In this document: positions 32,591 through 44,440 of the stretch, piece by piece
Layout of the letters: each line of letters opens with the position of its first letter
Numbering within the stretch: the stretch's first letter is position 1
Translations under genes and position numbers: made by a program
DNA from: Laccaria trichodermophora
Lineage: Eukaryota; Basidiomycota; Agaricomycetes; Agaricales; Hydnangiaceae
Direction of reading: 5' to 3'
Assembly (NCBI GenBank): GCA_018417955.1
Contig: JACTVC010000028.1
Location: 310,001-374,000 of the forward strand
Length of the DNA stretch: 64,000 nt
The notes under the pieces: generated by a model
Seen by the model: the letters and a program-made list of their open reading frames with translations, nothing else
Told to the model about the DNA's origin: nothing
Databases searched by the model: none

Positions 32591-33767
32591 ACTGACACTT
32601 TGCATACCCCCAGCATTGCTCACTCAGATTTAGCTTGCAATGGAATTTTGGAGGGAACATCACCCTGAAGCCTTCAGCTTCGCACATTGCCTTGAGAATG
32701 GATTTAATGTTCACAAAATTCAGTTGTTCATAAAGGATCCAATGGCAACAACATGATGTGGTACCTTTTGTGCATTTGAAATTCTTGCACTGTACTTCCA
32801 GCCTTGACACATTCATAAAACCAAAGATTTTTTTGGCATTTTATGCACTGAGAGAGCATCATCAGCACACTTGAGGTGAGTTGTTGCATTGTCATAGATA
32901 AACAGATGATTGTCATCAGGGTAGGACTCCTTCACAATTTCTTTTCAGAGCAGTGACATTTACCAAGTTAATCACAAATCCAGACATTTTTTTGGTTACA
33001 TTTTCAGGTGCTTGAAGTCTAAATTTTGGATGTTGGAGTATTCCACAGGGTTGTCTGGTCCAGTTAAAATTACATCCAAAATTTCAAACATTGGTGCACT
33101 CCACAAGAAAGACTACATCTGATGGAAATGATCTGCATGACATTCACCAAGTTAAACCCAAATCTGGACATTCTTTCAGCCACATTTTCAGGGCAATGAC
33201 CCTCAGCATGTTAAAATAAATCTTGATGTTTTTTGGGGGCATTTTTGGGTGCTTGAAGTTCTAAATTTCAGACATTGAAGTATTCCATGGGGGTTGTCTG
33301 GTCCAGTTAAAAATCACATCCAAAATTTGGGACATTGGTGCACTCTACAAGAAAGATTACACTCAGCAACAAGGCCATCCTCTCCATCCGCTCATGCACA
33401 AAAGGATTAAGCCCTGGATCTTTGTATCCAGGACCCTTTTTTTGACATGGTTTCAGAGCAGTGCTGATGTCAGAAAGTGCTGCCAGGGCTTCAGTGATTG
33501 TGGGCACTTTTTGTGCATCCCATCTGTGAGCAGCTGACTAGTTGGAATGTGTGGAGTTTTGGGCAGGGCATGTGAGGTATGTGGGCTGAATCCTTCTTCT
33601 TTGTCATCTGAAAAGAGCTCTGAGCAGTCATTCAAGCTCTGTAGATCTGTATCAATGTCTGAACCCATGTCCAAACCATCATGTAGAATGTTGCCATCAT
33701 TTGACTTGCTCTTGCTTTTGGATGTGGATGGTTTATCAGCTGCAGAATCAGGTGCATGTGGTGACAT
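32556..33767 (-). pseudogene. Decayed DDE transposase, left-arm copy
   Basis: Minus-strand fragments match, from memory, a DDE-type transposase family common in Agaricomycetes. An N-terminal acidic Ser-rich region (33767-33453) leads to KKGPGYKDPGLNPFVHERMERM. After degenerate sequence comes SYPDDNHLFIYDNATTHLK, with the DNATTH catalytic Asp, and KMPKK. The end is CKNFKCTKGTTSCCCHWILYEQ with PPKFHCKLNLSEQCWGYAKC, containing the Cys cluster and the catalytic-Glu region. The frame shifts several times and the C-terminus runs into GATC repeat. Not functional. Confidence 0.65.
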
Positions 33768-33939
33768 GAAATCCTTGTCAGCTTAAATGTATTGGTATTG
33801 TAGTAACCACACAATCAAAGCAAGATGATGACCCTACATTTTCCTTGTCATCAGATTTGTTCATGCAATCATTGGTCCTTTTCTGCTTTTTTGATGTAAA
33901 GCTCCTGAGTAAATTGAAAATCCTCCACCCTCCAGGCTG

Positions 33940-35540
33940 TTTTGGCATTAGAAGCTTTGTTGCTTATGGGTGCTCCCTATCTTAGGGTGCATAGTGTTCT
34001 GATCTTCATATATACTTCTACATCTCTGATATCTGCAGATCCTCTGATCCCAATATCTCTAAAGTTATGGGTCCACAGATTCCTATTTTTGGATCTCAAG
34101 ATCTATATCCATATATCCTTTAATCTTCAGATGTCTACATTCACACATACACAGATCCCAGTATCTCTACATCCATGGATACACAGATCCATGGATCTTT
34201 GCATCTCTAGACCCATGGATCTTTGCATCTCTACATTCTTGGATGCTTGGATCTTCATATCTCTATATTCATGTATTGACAGATCCTTGTATCTCTACAT
34301 CCAATCAACCATTCTACATCCACAGATCCACAGATTCTAATATCTGCAGATCCTCAAATCTAGAGATTGTCATGGGTGACTTGGGGATATTCCTAGTATT
34401 ACCTGTACCCATACCCATGAAAACCCACACACACACCCCAAATGATCATCAAAGTGCCATTTACTCATCAACTTTGATGATCAGTCTGCACTCACCAACT
34501 ATTTACTCATCAACCTTTCTGACAATTCTCATAAGTGGCCTTTCAGATCCTCAAATTCCAGTACTTCTAAATCCATTGAATCTGTAGTCACACTCAGCAT
34601 GAACATTATTAGCAAGTCTATAAAACCTACCTCTTTTCTGTTTCCTGAAAAGGGCTTGAATCTGCCAAAAACAAGTACCCAAATTGAGAATTCAAAAGAT
34701 TAGGACCAAATTAATTTCTTTACTGCCTTCTCCTTCTGTCAGATGTAATGACAACCTTGGTCAGAAATGGTTTACCAAAAGGATCAAACTTTCTAACAAC
34801 ACAAGAGAACTCAAGCATTGGTGTTTGCCAGTGCTTCTCCATGGATCAGTGAAGCTATGGATTTAGAGATACAAGAACTGTGCATCTGTGGATGTAGAGA
34901 TATGGTCTGTGGGTGCATGGATCAATTGATGTAGAGATACTAGAATCCATGGATCCATGGACCTCATATCAGCAAATTCTTAGATTTTCATATCTGTACA
35001 TCTAGGGATCTACAGATTACCAGACCCTGGTATCACTATATCCAAGCCACAGATCCATTGATATAGAGATATCAGAATCCATGAATCTGCAGATCTTTAG
35101 ACTTTCTACATCCATAGATTTACAAATCCTTAGACCCTGGTATCTCTGCATCTAAGCATCCATTAATCATGATATCTCTATATTCAACTAGAAATCTTAT
35201 AAAACTTCAATTTTACTTTCAAAAATCAAAGATCTTTATATCTCTATCTCCACAGATCTATGGATTCTCAGATCTTCATATCCAAATCTATGTATCTTCT
35301 GATCTTATACTTGTGCATCCATAGATCTACAGGTCTCTAATATCTGCATATCCTCAGATTATGGTATCTCTACATCCATGGATCCATGGATCCTCTGTTC
35401 TTCAGATGTCTACCACAGATCCTCAGATCCAAGTATCTCTACATCCATGGGTCCACAGATCTCTGCATGTTGAAATCTCTATATCTATGCATTGACAGGT
35501 TCTCTAGATCCATAGATCCATGGGTGCTTATATCCACAGA
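33940..35540. repeat. GATC-rich degenerate repeat region, left arm inner block
   Basis: Same kind of repeat as the outer block, in opposite sense (tctctacatccatggatccacagatcc), broken by a unique island at about 34370-34830 that includes a (CA)n stretch. Mirror copy at 36934-38534. No gene is supported. Confidence 0.6.
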
Positions 35541-35920
35541 TTCCCAGATCCTGCAGATTGAGGAGACCCCAGCAGGGTTCTTGGCTGCCATGTCACCAGA
35601 TTCTGGTGATGGTGTCCCAAATTTGGTGGGCAGTCACAATATGCTGGTGACTGCTAGGACACTCACCTAGATGTGTGAGGTATTCCTCTTTCTACCTCTG
35701 TACCACCACCATTTCTTGCCTTTTCCATTATTTATTACCATTCCCTACTACCTATGCACATTTAATCCACACAACATGAGCCTTCCCTAATGATGATAAC
35801 GAAACCCTGCACACCCTGATGCCCAGGCACAAATTGGGCACAAACACACCTGCCACATCAATGGCCTCAAACACCAATGAGAAGACCATGTCACACAGGA
35901 GTGAGGAAAGTGCAATCAGT

Positions 35921-36553
35921 GATGCTGATGAGATGTGTGAACACCTAAACAACACTCACACACACACTAACACCTTAAACACTTGTCACCACAGGTACGT
36001 GCTTGGTGCTTTGAGTTTGGGTTCATACGGTAAATAGAATTACCACATTTGTTTTGTTAGAACTTAAGGAGAAGTTTGGGGAAATGATTTTGTATATTTT
36101 ATATCACTTGTCTAAGTCACGCAGACCTTTTGGAACAAATGGTATTGTTTTTTTATGTGTGGGCACAAGTGTAAAATTCAAAACTTAGTAGTCTTTGAAA
36201 AAAGGGAAATGGCTTTTATTGGGACTGTCTCAGTGTTCTGGGATTGCGTTCTAACTGTATATGAAGAAATAACAAGGAAACTTTGCTTTGTCCAGGTTGT
36301 GTCTAATGATCCTTATGATCAATGTGACTGTATTTCTACTATAGGAGGTTTTATAGGAGAACATATTGAAGAACGCAACTGAAGTACTACCTGGGAGGAA
36401 TGGCTGCAAGAACTGTCAGATGGTCATGCACTTTATAGCCCTGTAAGTAACTTCCATCCGCTCTCTCTTTTATTTCTCTTCTAATGATTTTGATCTTTTT
36501 AGGGTGAATGCCTAGACTCCAGCTTTACCATGGGGTACATAGGAGAGGGCGTG
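35921..36553. other. Loop between the inverted arms
   Basis: The only unique sequence of the element. It contains a 75-codon frame at 36155-36382 (plus) with VSVFWDCVLTVYEEI and CISTIGGFIGEHIEE, and possible intron signals (GTAAGT at 36443, tttttag at 36503). I do not recognise it. It may be a gene fragment captured between two head-to-head arms. Confidence 0.4.
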
Positions 36554-38706
36554 ACTGATTGCACTTTCCTCACTCCTGTGTGACATGGTCTTCTCATTGG
36601 TGTTTGAGGCCATTGATGTGGCAGGTGTGTTTGTGCCCAATTTGTGCCTGGGCATCAGGGTGTGCAGGGTTTCGTTATCATCATTAGGGAAGGCTCATGT
36701 TGTGTGGATTAAATGTGCATAGGTAGTAGGGAATGGTAATAAATAATGGAAAAGGCAAGAAATGGTGGTGGTACAGAGGTAGAAAGAGGAATACCTCACA
36801 CATCTAGGTGAGTGTCCTAGCAGTCACCAGCATATTGTGACTGCCCACCAAATTTGGGACACCATCACCAGAATCTGGTGACATGGCAGCCAAGAACCCT
36901 GCTGGGGTCTCCTCAATCTGCAGGATCTGGGAATCTGTGGATATAAGCACCCATGGATCTATGGATCTAGAGAACCTGTCAATGCATAGATATAGAGATT
37001 TCAACATGCAGAGATCTGTGGACCCATGGATGTAGAGATACTTGGATCTGAGGATCTGTGGTAGACATCTGAAGAACAGAGGATCCATGGATCCATGGAT
37101 GTAGAGATACCATAATCTGAGGATATGCAGATATTAGAGACCTGTAGATCTATGGATGCACAAGTATAAGATCAGAAGATACATAGATTTGGATATGAAG
37201 ATCTGAGAATCCATAGATCTGTGGAGATAGAGATATAAAGATCTTTGATTTTTGAAAGTAAAATTGAAGTTTTATAAGATTTCTAGTTGAATATAGAGAT
37301 ATCATGATTAATGGATGCTTAGATGCAGAGATACCAGGGTCTAAGGATTTGTAAATCTATGGATGTAGAAAGTCTAAAGATCTGCAGATTCATGGATTCT
37401 GATATCTCTATATCAATGGATCTGTGGCTTGGATATAGTGATACCAGGGTCTGGTAATCTGTAGATCCCTAGATGTACAGATATGAAAATCTAAGAATTT
37501 GCTGATATGAGGTCCATGGATCCATGGATTCTAGTATCTCTACATCAATTGATCCATGCACCCACAGACCATATCTCTACATCCACAGATGCACAGTTCT
37601 TGTATCTCTAAATCCATAGCTTCACTGATCCATGGAGAAGCACTGGCAAACACCAATGCTTGAGTTCTCTTGTGTTGTTAGAAAGTTTGATCCTTTTGGT
37701 AAACCATTTCTGACCAAGGTTGTCATTACATCTGACAGAAGGAGAAGGCAGTAAAGAAATTAATTTGGTCCTAATCTTTTGAATTCTCAATTTGGGTACT
37801 TGTTTTTGGCAGATTCAAGCCCTTTTCAGGAAACAGAAAAGAGGTAGGTTTTATAGACTTGCTAATAATGTTCATGCTGAGTGTGACTACAGATTCAATG
37901 GATTTAGAAGTACTGGAATTTGAGGATCTGAAAGGCCACTTATGAGAATTGTCAGAAAGGTTGATGAGTAAATAGTTGGTGAGTGCAGACTGATCATCAA
38001 AGTTGATGAGTAAATGGCACTTTGATGATCATTTGGGGTGTGTGTGTGGGTTTTCATGGGTATGGGTACAGGTAATACTAGGAATATCCCCAAGTCACCC
38101 ATGACAATCTCTAGATTTGAGGATCTGCAGATATTAGAATCTGTGGATCTGTGGATGTAGAATGGTTGATTGGATGTAGAGATACAAGGATCTGTCAATA
38201 CATGAATATAGAGATATGAAGATCCAAGCATCCAAGAATGTAGAGATGCAAAGATCCATGGGTCTAGAGATGCAAAGATCCATGGATCTGTGTATCCATG
38301 GATGTAGAGATACTGGGATCTGTGTATGTGTGAATGTAGACATCTGAAGATTAAAGGATATATGGATATAGATCTTGAGATCCAAAAATAGGAATCTGTG
38401 GACCCATAACTTTAGAGATATTGGGATCAGAGGATCTGCAGATATCAGAGATGTAGAAGTATATATGAAGATCAGAACACTATGCACCCTAAGATAGGGA
38501 GCACCCATAAGCAACAAAGCTTCTAATGCCAAAACAGCCTGGAGGGTGGAGGATTTTCAATTTACTCAGGAGCTTTACATCAAAAAAGCAGAAAAGGACC
38601 AATGATTGCATGAACAAATCTGATGACAAGGAAAATGTAGGGTCATCATCTTGCTTTGATTGTGTGGTTACTACAATACCAATACATTTAAGCTGACAAG
38701 GATTTC

Positions 38707-39918
38707 ATGTCACCACATGCACCTGATTCTGCAGCTGATAAACCATCCACATCCAAAAGCAAGAGCAAGTCAAATGATGGCAACATTCTACATGATGGTT
38801 TGGACATGGGTTCAGACATTGATACAGATCTACAGAGCTTGAATGACTGCTCAGAGCTCTTTTCAGATGACAAAGAAGAAGGATTCAGCCCACATACCTC
38901 ACATGCCCTGCCCAAAACTCCACACATTCCAACTAGTCAGCTGCTCACAGATGGGATGCACAAAAAGTGCCCACAATCACTGAAGCCCTGGCAGCACTTT
39001 CTGACATCAGCACTGCTCTGAAACCATGTCAAAAAAAGGGTCCTGGATACAAAGATCCAGGGCTTAATCCTTTTGTGCATGAGCGGATGGAGAGGATGGC
39101 CTTGTTGCTGAGTGTAATCTTTCTTGTAGAGTGCACCAATGTCCCAAATTTTGGATGTGATTTTTAACTGGACCAGACAACCCCCATGGAATACTTCAAT
39201 GTCTGAAATTTAGAACTTCAAGCACCCAAAAATGCCCCCAAAAAACATCAAGATTTATTTTAACATGCTGAGGGTCATTGCCCTGAAAATGTGGCTGAAA
39301 GAATGTCCAGATTTGGGTTTAACTTGGTGAATGTCATGCAGATCATTTCCATCAGATGTAGTCTTTCTTGTGGAGTGCACCAATGTTTGAAATTTTGGAT
39401 GTAATTTTAACTGGACCAGACAACCCTGTGGAATACTCCAACATCCAAAATTTAGACTTCAAGCACCTGAAAATGTAACCAAAAAAATGTCTGGATTTGT
39501 GATTAACTTGGTAAATGTCACTGCTCTGAAAAGAAATTGTGAAGGAGTCCTACCCTGATGACAATCATCTGTTTATCTATGACAATGCAACAACTCACCT
39601 CAAGTGTGCTGATGATGCTCTCTCAGTGCATAAAATGCCAAAAAAATCTTTGGTTTTATGAATGTGTCAAGGCTGGAAGTACAGTGCAAGAATTTCAAAT
39701 GCACAAAAGGTACCACATCATGTTGTTGCCATTGGATCCTTTATGAACAACTGAATTTTGTGAACATTAAATCCATTCTCAAGGCAATGTGCGAAGCTGA
39801 AGGCTTCAGGGTGATGTTCCCTCCAAAATTCCATTGCAAGCTAAATCTGAGTGAGCAATGCTGGGGGTATGCAAAGTGTCAGTCTCTAGATTTACAGATC
39901 CTTAGATTGGCCTGTTGA
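38707..39918 (+). pseudogene. Decayed DDE transposase, right-arm copy
   Basis: Exact mirror of the left-arm copy at 32556-33767, with the same frames and breaks, including the YDNATTHLK and FHCKLNLSEQCWGYAK segments. The identity of two already decayed copies shows that decay came before the duplication into arms, or that gene conversion keeps the arms alike. Confidence 0.65.
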
Positions 39919-41333
39919 AGGGCTAAAATTGACAGCAAGGCTTGAAAGCAGATCTGTGAGAATGATGTGTTTTTTTTTTTTTTCCATGCCCTTCCTTACT
40001 CAGTCCCACTTTGCTTGTACTCTGCATATGCTTTCAGATATAAGAATCTGCAGATCCTCAGATCCCAGTACATCTGCATCCATGATCCATGCTTCCTTTG
40101 ATCTTGAGATGCCTACATCCACAGATCCTCAGATCCCAGTATCTTTACATCCATGGGTCCACAGATCCTTGGTTTTTGGATCTATGGCTCTTCATATCAC
40201 TATATTCATGCATATCCTTGTATCTCTACATCCATGGATACTTGGATACTTGAATTTGAATATGTCTACATTCCTAGATTTACAGGGTCTTGAATTGTAA
40301 TATATGTCTCTACATAGTTTTGGATGTTATTGTCAATTTTTTCAATGAGGAGACACAGAGCTGTGGATCCCCAGATTTTCATATCTACAAATCTATGGAT
40401 CCTCAGATCTTCCTATTCAAATCTATGTATCCCTGCATCCTCAGATCCCAGTATCTCTACATCCATGGGTCCACAGATCCTTAAATTTTCAGATCTCTAG
40501 ACCGGTGGATCTTCATATCACTATATTTATGCATTGACAGATCCTTGTATCTCTACATCCATGGATCCTTAGATACTTGAATTTTCATATGTATACATTC
40601 CTAGACACTTTGACTGATATGTCATGAAACTGTTGAATGGACAGACAAAGACAAAAGCAACACAAATTCTACAAGTGAGATTAGTTTTGGATGTTATTGT
40701 TGATTTTTTAATGTGTCTTTCTTAGGATGTCCTCATGCTAGTCTGTTCTCAGAATCCAGATACAGTCATTGGTTGGATTACTGCCACCTACCATAGATAT
40801 TCCTGTGGATGATGAATTCCTTGATTCCTTGCCTCCGGTGAGGGATCAGAACTGACTTTAGATGAGATGTATGCAAAGTTATCATTCAGATTTTATTTAC
40901 CCATCAACTTTGCTGTTTTGATGACTTAGCACACTTGTCAATTTGCACCTCACAAGTGGCAGGCCACTGCAAGCCCACAACATTGGGCAATCTCAATCAC
41001 CTTAGCCAGCGACAGATCCTCAGATTGTTGCTCTACATTCATGGATCCAGAGAGTTGTGGATACTCACATGTTAATATCTCTACCTCTACAGATCAAGGG
41101 ATCCTCACATCTTCATAATCAAATCTATGTATCCTCTAATCTTTATACTTGTGCATCTATGCATCTACAAATCTCCAATACTCAGATCCCAGTGTCTCTA
41201 TATCCATTGATCCATGCATCCTCTGTTTTTGAGATGTCTAACATCCACAGATCCTCAGATCCCAGTTCATGGGTCCACAGATCCCTGGATTTTTGAATCT
41301 CTAGATATATGGATCTTCATATCTCCACATTCT

Positions 41334-42507
41334 TAGATGCTTATCTTTATTAACCACTCTAATACTTTTTGATTACTCTTATTGTTATTGCACTGTACTT
41401 TCATAGTAATCATCTTAGATACCATCAATATTATTGAGGGACTAGTATCCAGTTAGTATGCTGATTCTGTTTAGTTTTAAAGTATGCTTTTAGTACTTTT
41501 TCTTTAGTATTTATTTAATATACTATTCAGTATTATAATATGATTCTAATACTCTCTCTTCAGTATTTATTTAATACACTGTTTAGTAGTATAATATGAT
41601 TTCAATACTCTCTCTTCAGTATTGAGTCATCACTTTGAAATTATGTATTTCTATGAAATCATACCCTTCAGATACTTTCTAAATTTCTGTCAGTCCATAC
41701 CATGGTTCTATTGTGAAAGTATGTAATATAGCCCTCAAAAAGTATGGAATAATGTTGCAATATACTAATCAAATACTTTGCCTGCAATATTGAAACACTA
41801 TATAAATATTTTACTCTCATATTTTTTCCATACTAACAGCATACTGATTAGATACTCTGTCTGTAATATTGAAACACTATATAAATATCTCACTTTGATA
41901 TTTCCTTCATACTAACAATACACTAATTAGATACTCTGTCTGCAATATTGAAACACTATGAAGATATTTCACTCTCATACTTTTTCCATACTAACAACAT
42001 AATTGTCAGTCAGTATTGTTTATCTATTCTTGATACCACCACAATACTAGCATTGAAGTATGTTACCTATCTTCAATGAGGATCTGACTAATATTGTGTT
42101 GATATGTAACATAAAAATCCAATATATTTTCATACTTTTAAAATACCTTCTTTATATTTACTCTCCAGTATGGAAGAAGTAGCTTTCAAGTATTATATAT
42201 AATAATTAAAAGGCATCTTTCTTTTGCAGCATCATACTCTTCCAATATTGACATGTCAGTATATTAAAGATATTTTGTTCAAAAGTTAAGATACTGTGAT
42301 GGAAGTATTCTTACAGTACATGGGCAGTACTGAAAAAAAAACCCTTAAATATAATCAAGATACTAATCAGGTACTTTAGCAACAGTAATAAAATATTTTT
42401 TTCCATACCAACCACATACCTGGTGGATGGTATTTTGGAAAAAATTTATGTACCATCAAAATACTCTTAAAATATTTTTATCTTGGTATTTTGATATGTT
42501 TGCAGTG
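41334..42507. repeat. AT-rich outer arm repeats, right
   Basis: Reverse complement of 29967-31140; ends GATATGTTTGCAGTG at the element boundary. Confidence 0.6.
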
Positions 42508-42537
42508 TTTGATTCTGCTTCCTCCACTTTTTTTTCT
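42508..42537 (+). repeat. tRNA-derived SINE-like sequence, 3' part
   Basis: Begins TTTGATTCTG directly after the right end of the inverted-repeat element and reaches a TTTTTTTT run. It completes the B-box interrupted at 29966; the TTT on both sides is the likely 3-bp target duplication. Confidence 0.45.
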
Positions 42538-42559
42538 ACTCGAAACAATTACTTTACAG

Positions 42560-43000
42560 GATATTTTTCTCTCCGCGCAGTAGCGCGTTCATATTTTTGG
42601 TTAAGTTAGGAGGTTAGGTTAGTTGTTAGGGTTGGGGTTATTTTTCTCCCTGTGCGGTAGCGTGTTCTCAGTTAGGTTCGGTGGTTCGGTTAATGGTTAG
42701 GGTTGGGGATATTTTCCTCCCCGCGCAGTAGCGCGTTCTCGGTTAGGTTAGGTAGTTAGGTTAGGTGGTTAGGTAGTTAGGTTAGGTGGTTGGTTAGGTT
42801 AGGTGGTTAGGTGGTTAGGGTAGTTATATGCTCGAGAACACGCGGTAGCGCGCTCTCGAGCCGACTTAGGGCAATGGCACATTGCCCCAAGTCAGGTTAG
42901 GTGGTTAAATAGTTAGGATAGGTTAGGTGCTCGAGAACGCGCTACTGCGCGTTCTCGAGCACGACTTAGGGCAATGGCACATTGCCCTAAGTCATAATAT
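42560..43000. repeat. Hairpin satellite with GTTAGGTTAGGTGGTTAG spacers
   Basis: Several perfect or near-perfect palindromes stand in series: cgcgcagtagcgcg (42574-42587, with variants at about 42648 and 42720), a CTCGAGAAC...GTTCTCGAG hairpin at about 42830-42861 and again at 42929-42962, and a GACTTAGGGCAATG...CATTGCCCTAAGTC hairpin at 42862-42893 and 42963-42993. Between them run irregular telomere-like words (gttaggttaggtggttag). No gene is seen. Confidence 0.7.
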
Positions 43001-43019
43001 TGCCATATATGGAGTGCCG

Positions 43020-43614
43020 GTGATTGCCAGCACATCATATGTGTGAGACGGGGAGACGTACGACACTTCCCGTCTCCGCTTCCCAGAGGCGAACTGTCTG
43101 GTCATGAGAGCCTGATACTATGCACCCGCCGTCATAGTCTCTTGTAGACAGACTTCGATATTATGTGAAGTCGTACCTTGGTTCACGATAATATGAACCG
43201 CCGTCAGGCGAGAATGCGAAAGTCCTGATTTCACCTGTGTGTCCTTAGAATGCCTGTCCTACCGGCTTCCCCGTCAAGGAATTCCAGATGCAAAACAAGG
43301 CTGATACTACGCGCCTGCCGTCAGGGGAGAATGCGACAGACGTGGAGTCATATGTTTGTCCTCGGAATCCCACTGGCTTCCCCGTCTTCAAATCGAACTG
43401 TCTGGTCGGCCGAGCCCGAAAATATGAACAAGCCGTCAGGCGACAATGCGACATACACGATCTCACTACTATGTCTTTGAAATGGCTCTTTGACTGGCTT
43501 ACTTTGTTGTTGACTGAGGAGTTGAAACACAATCTCAAGCTTCTCTTCAGGTCGCCGGAATGGCTCAATCGTACAAGGTCTGGCACACTGCTCGTTGTCC
43601 AACCAAGCTCCCTG
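43020..43614 (-). pseudogene. WD40-repeat gene remnant, proximal fragment
   Basis: Minus-strand units include SSEIVYVALSPDGLFIFSGSADQTVRF, STSVAFSPDGRRVVSALF, FAFSPDGG and IVSGSHDQTVRLWEAETGS. Frames change between units, and one unit contains about 70 bp of foreign sequence (43130-43200). Upstream, at 43500-43614, is a helical non-WD stretch (EEKLEIVFQLLSQQQ). Continues the fragment at 25980-26370 across later insertions. A hAT MITE is inserted at its upstream edge. Probably an NLR-like or WD40 protein gene that is now dead. Confidence 0.7.
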
Positions 43615-44225
43615 TAGTGATGTGACGGCCCGGCTTGGCCTGGAAGCCGTGGCTTTGGCCTGGCTTTCGAGAGCTCGGGCTTGAGAAATCTCAAGCCCGA
43701 GCCCTGGGCCCAAGCCAGCCAAAGCCGTCTGTGGCTCGGGCTTAGGCCACGGCCTGTAAGCGAAGATCAAGAAAAAAAGCTGGTACATGAGTTAATAAAC
43801 ATTTTATATCATTGAATTTTGCAACTTAGCTTGAAATGAGTTGATATGCAAGAACTGTCAGAATACGGTCAGAATGACTTTGCAGGATAGTGCAAAGTGC
43901 TCACGTGGTGCGATGCAAGCATGGTCAATCGTCGAATCAATCATCAATTGACTTTTGTTGGTGGTGTTACTTGTCAATTCTCATGTTGATTCTCAAGGAC
44001 AGGCAATGTGAGTTCGGTCTTTTTTTTTTTTTCACCGTAGAGGTTGTTTACACACCTAATTATCAGCTGCACAAAGCCGTGGCCTGAGCCGCGGCTCAGG
44101 GCTTTGAAGAAGTGAAGCCTGAGCCGCAGGCCACACCAAGCCCTGTGACGGCTTCACAAGGCTTGGCCTCAGAGGGCTCGGCTTGGGCTGGCTTGCGGCT
44201 TTCAGGCCAGGCCGGCACATCACTA
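43615..44225. mobile_element. hAT-type MITE with 8-bp target duplication
   Basis: 611 bp, ends TAGTGATGTG(A/C)CGGC in inverted orientation. Flanked by the exact 8-bp duplication GCTCCCTG (43607-43614 and 44226-44233). The interior is GC-rich near both ends (gccgagccc, ggctttggcc words) and AT-rich in the middle (43790-44060), with no gene. The 8-bp duplication and short inverted ends fit the hAT superfamily. Confidence 0.85.
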
Positions 44226-44440
44226 GCTCCCTGGTCCAGAACCCAGAGCTGCTAAATCTGTTCCCAATATCTCGACCAGCTCATCATCATGAACCAATAC
44301 AAAGTATGAGTCATTCTCCTGAGACTAAAAACCCATCAGATATTGCTAATTTTTAACTCAAACATTGCACCTTGAACTTTTCGACCGCAATTGCATCATA
44401 GAGCCGGTCCTACAATACAATTTGAATTACAATGAGATTC

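Larger units (their letters stand above)
29967..42507. mobile_element. 12.5-kb foldback element: two 5954-bp inverted arms around a 633-bp loop
   Basis: The left arm 29967-35920 and right arm 36554-42507 are reverse complements about a centre at 36237; every open frame in one arm has an identical partner in the other (coordinates sum to 72474). The outer ends read CACTGCAAACATATC inward from both sides. The flanks are TTT on each side, fitting a 3-bp target duplication, and the flanking sequences join into a continuous tRNA-like B-box. Together this supports transposition by a CACTA-type mechanism rather than a simple assembly fold. The arms hold AT-rich repeats, GATC-rich degenerate repeats and a decayed DDE transposase; no complete gene survives, so it is non-autonomous. 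Confidence 0.8.

Noticed and set aside
31178..41296. Many 60-130 codon frames in the arms (Ile/His/Pro/Ser-rich)
   Set aside because: They are translations of the GATC-rich degenerate repeat; only the DDE transposase pieces carry family motifs.
29967..42507. The giant inverted repeat as a plain assembly artefact
   Set aside because: Matching CACTGC ends, TTT on both sides and flanks that join into one tRNA-like unit favour real insertion; still worth confirming with single reads.
42560..43000. True telomere or subtelomere
   Set aside because: The TTAGGT-type words are irregular, mixed with hairpins, and followed by normal sequence on both sides.
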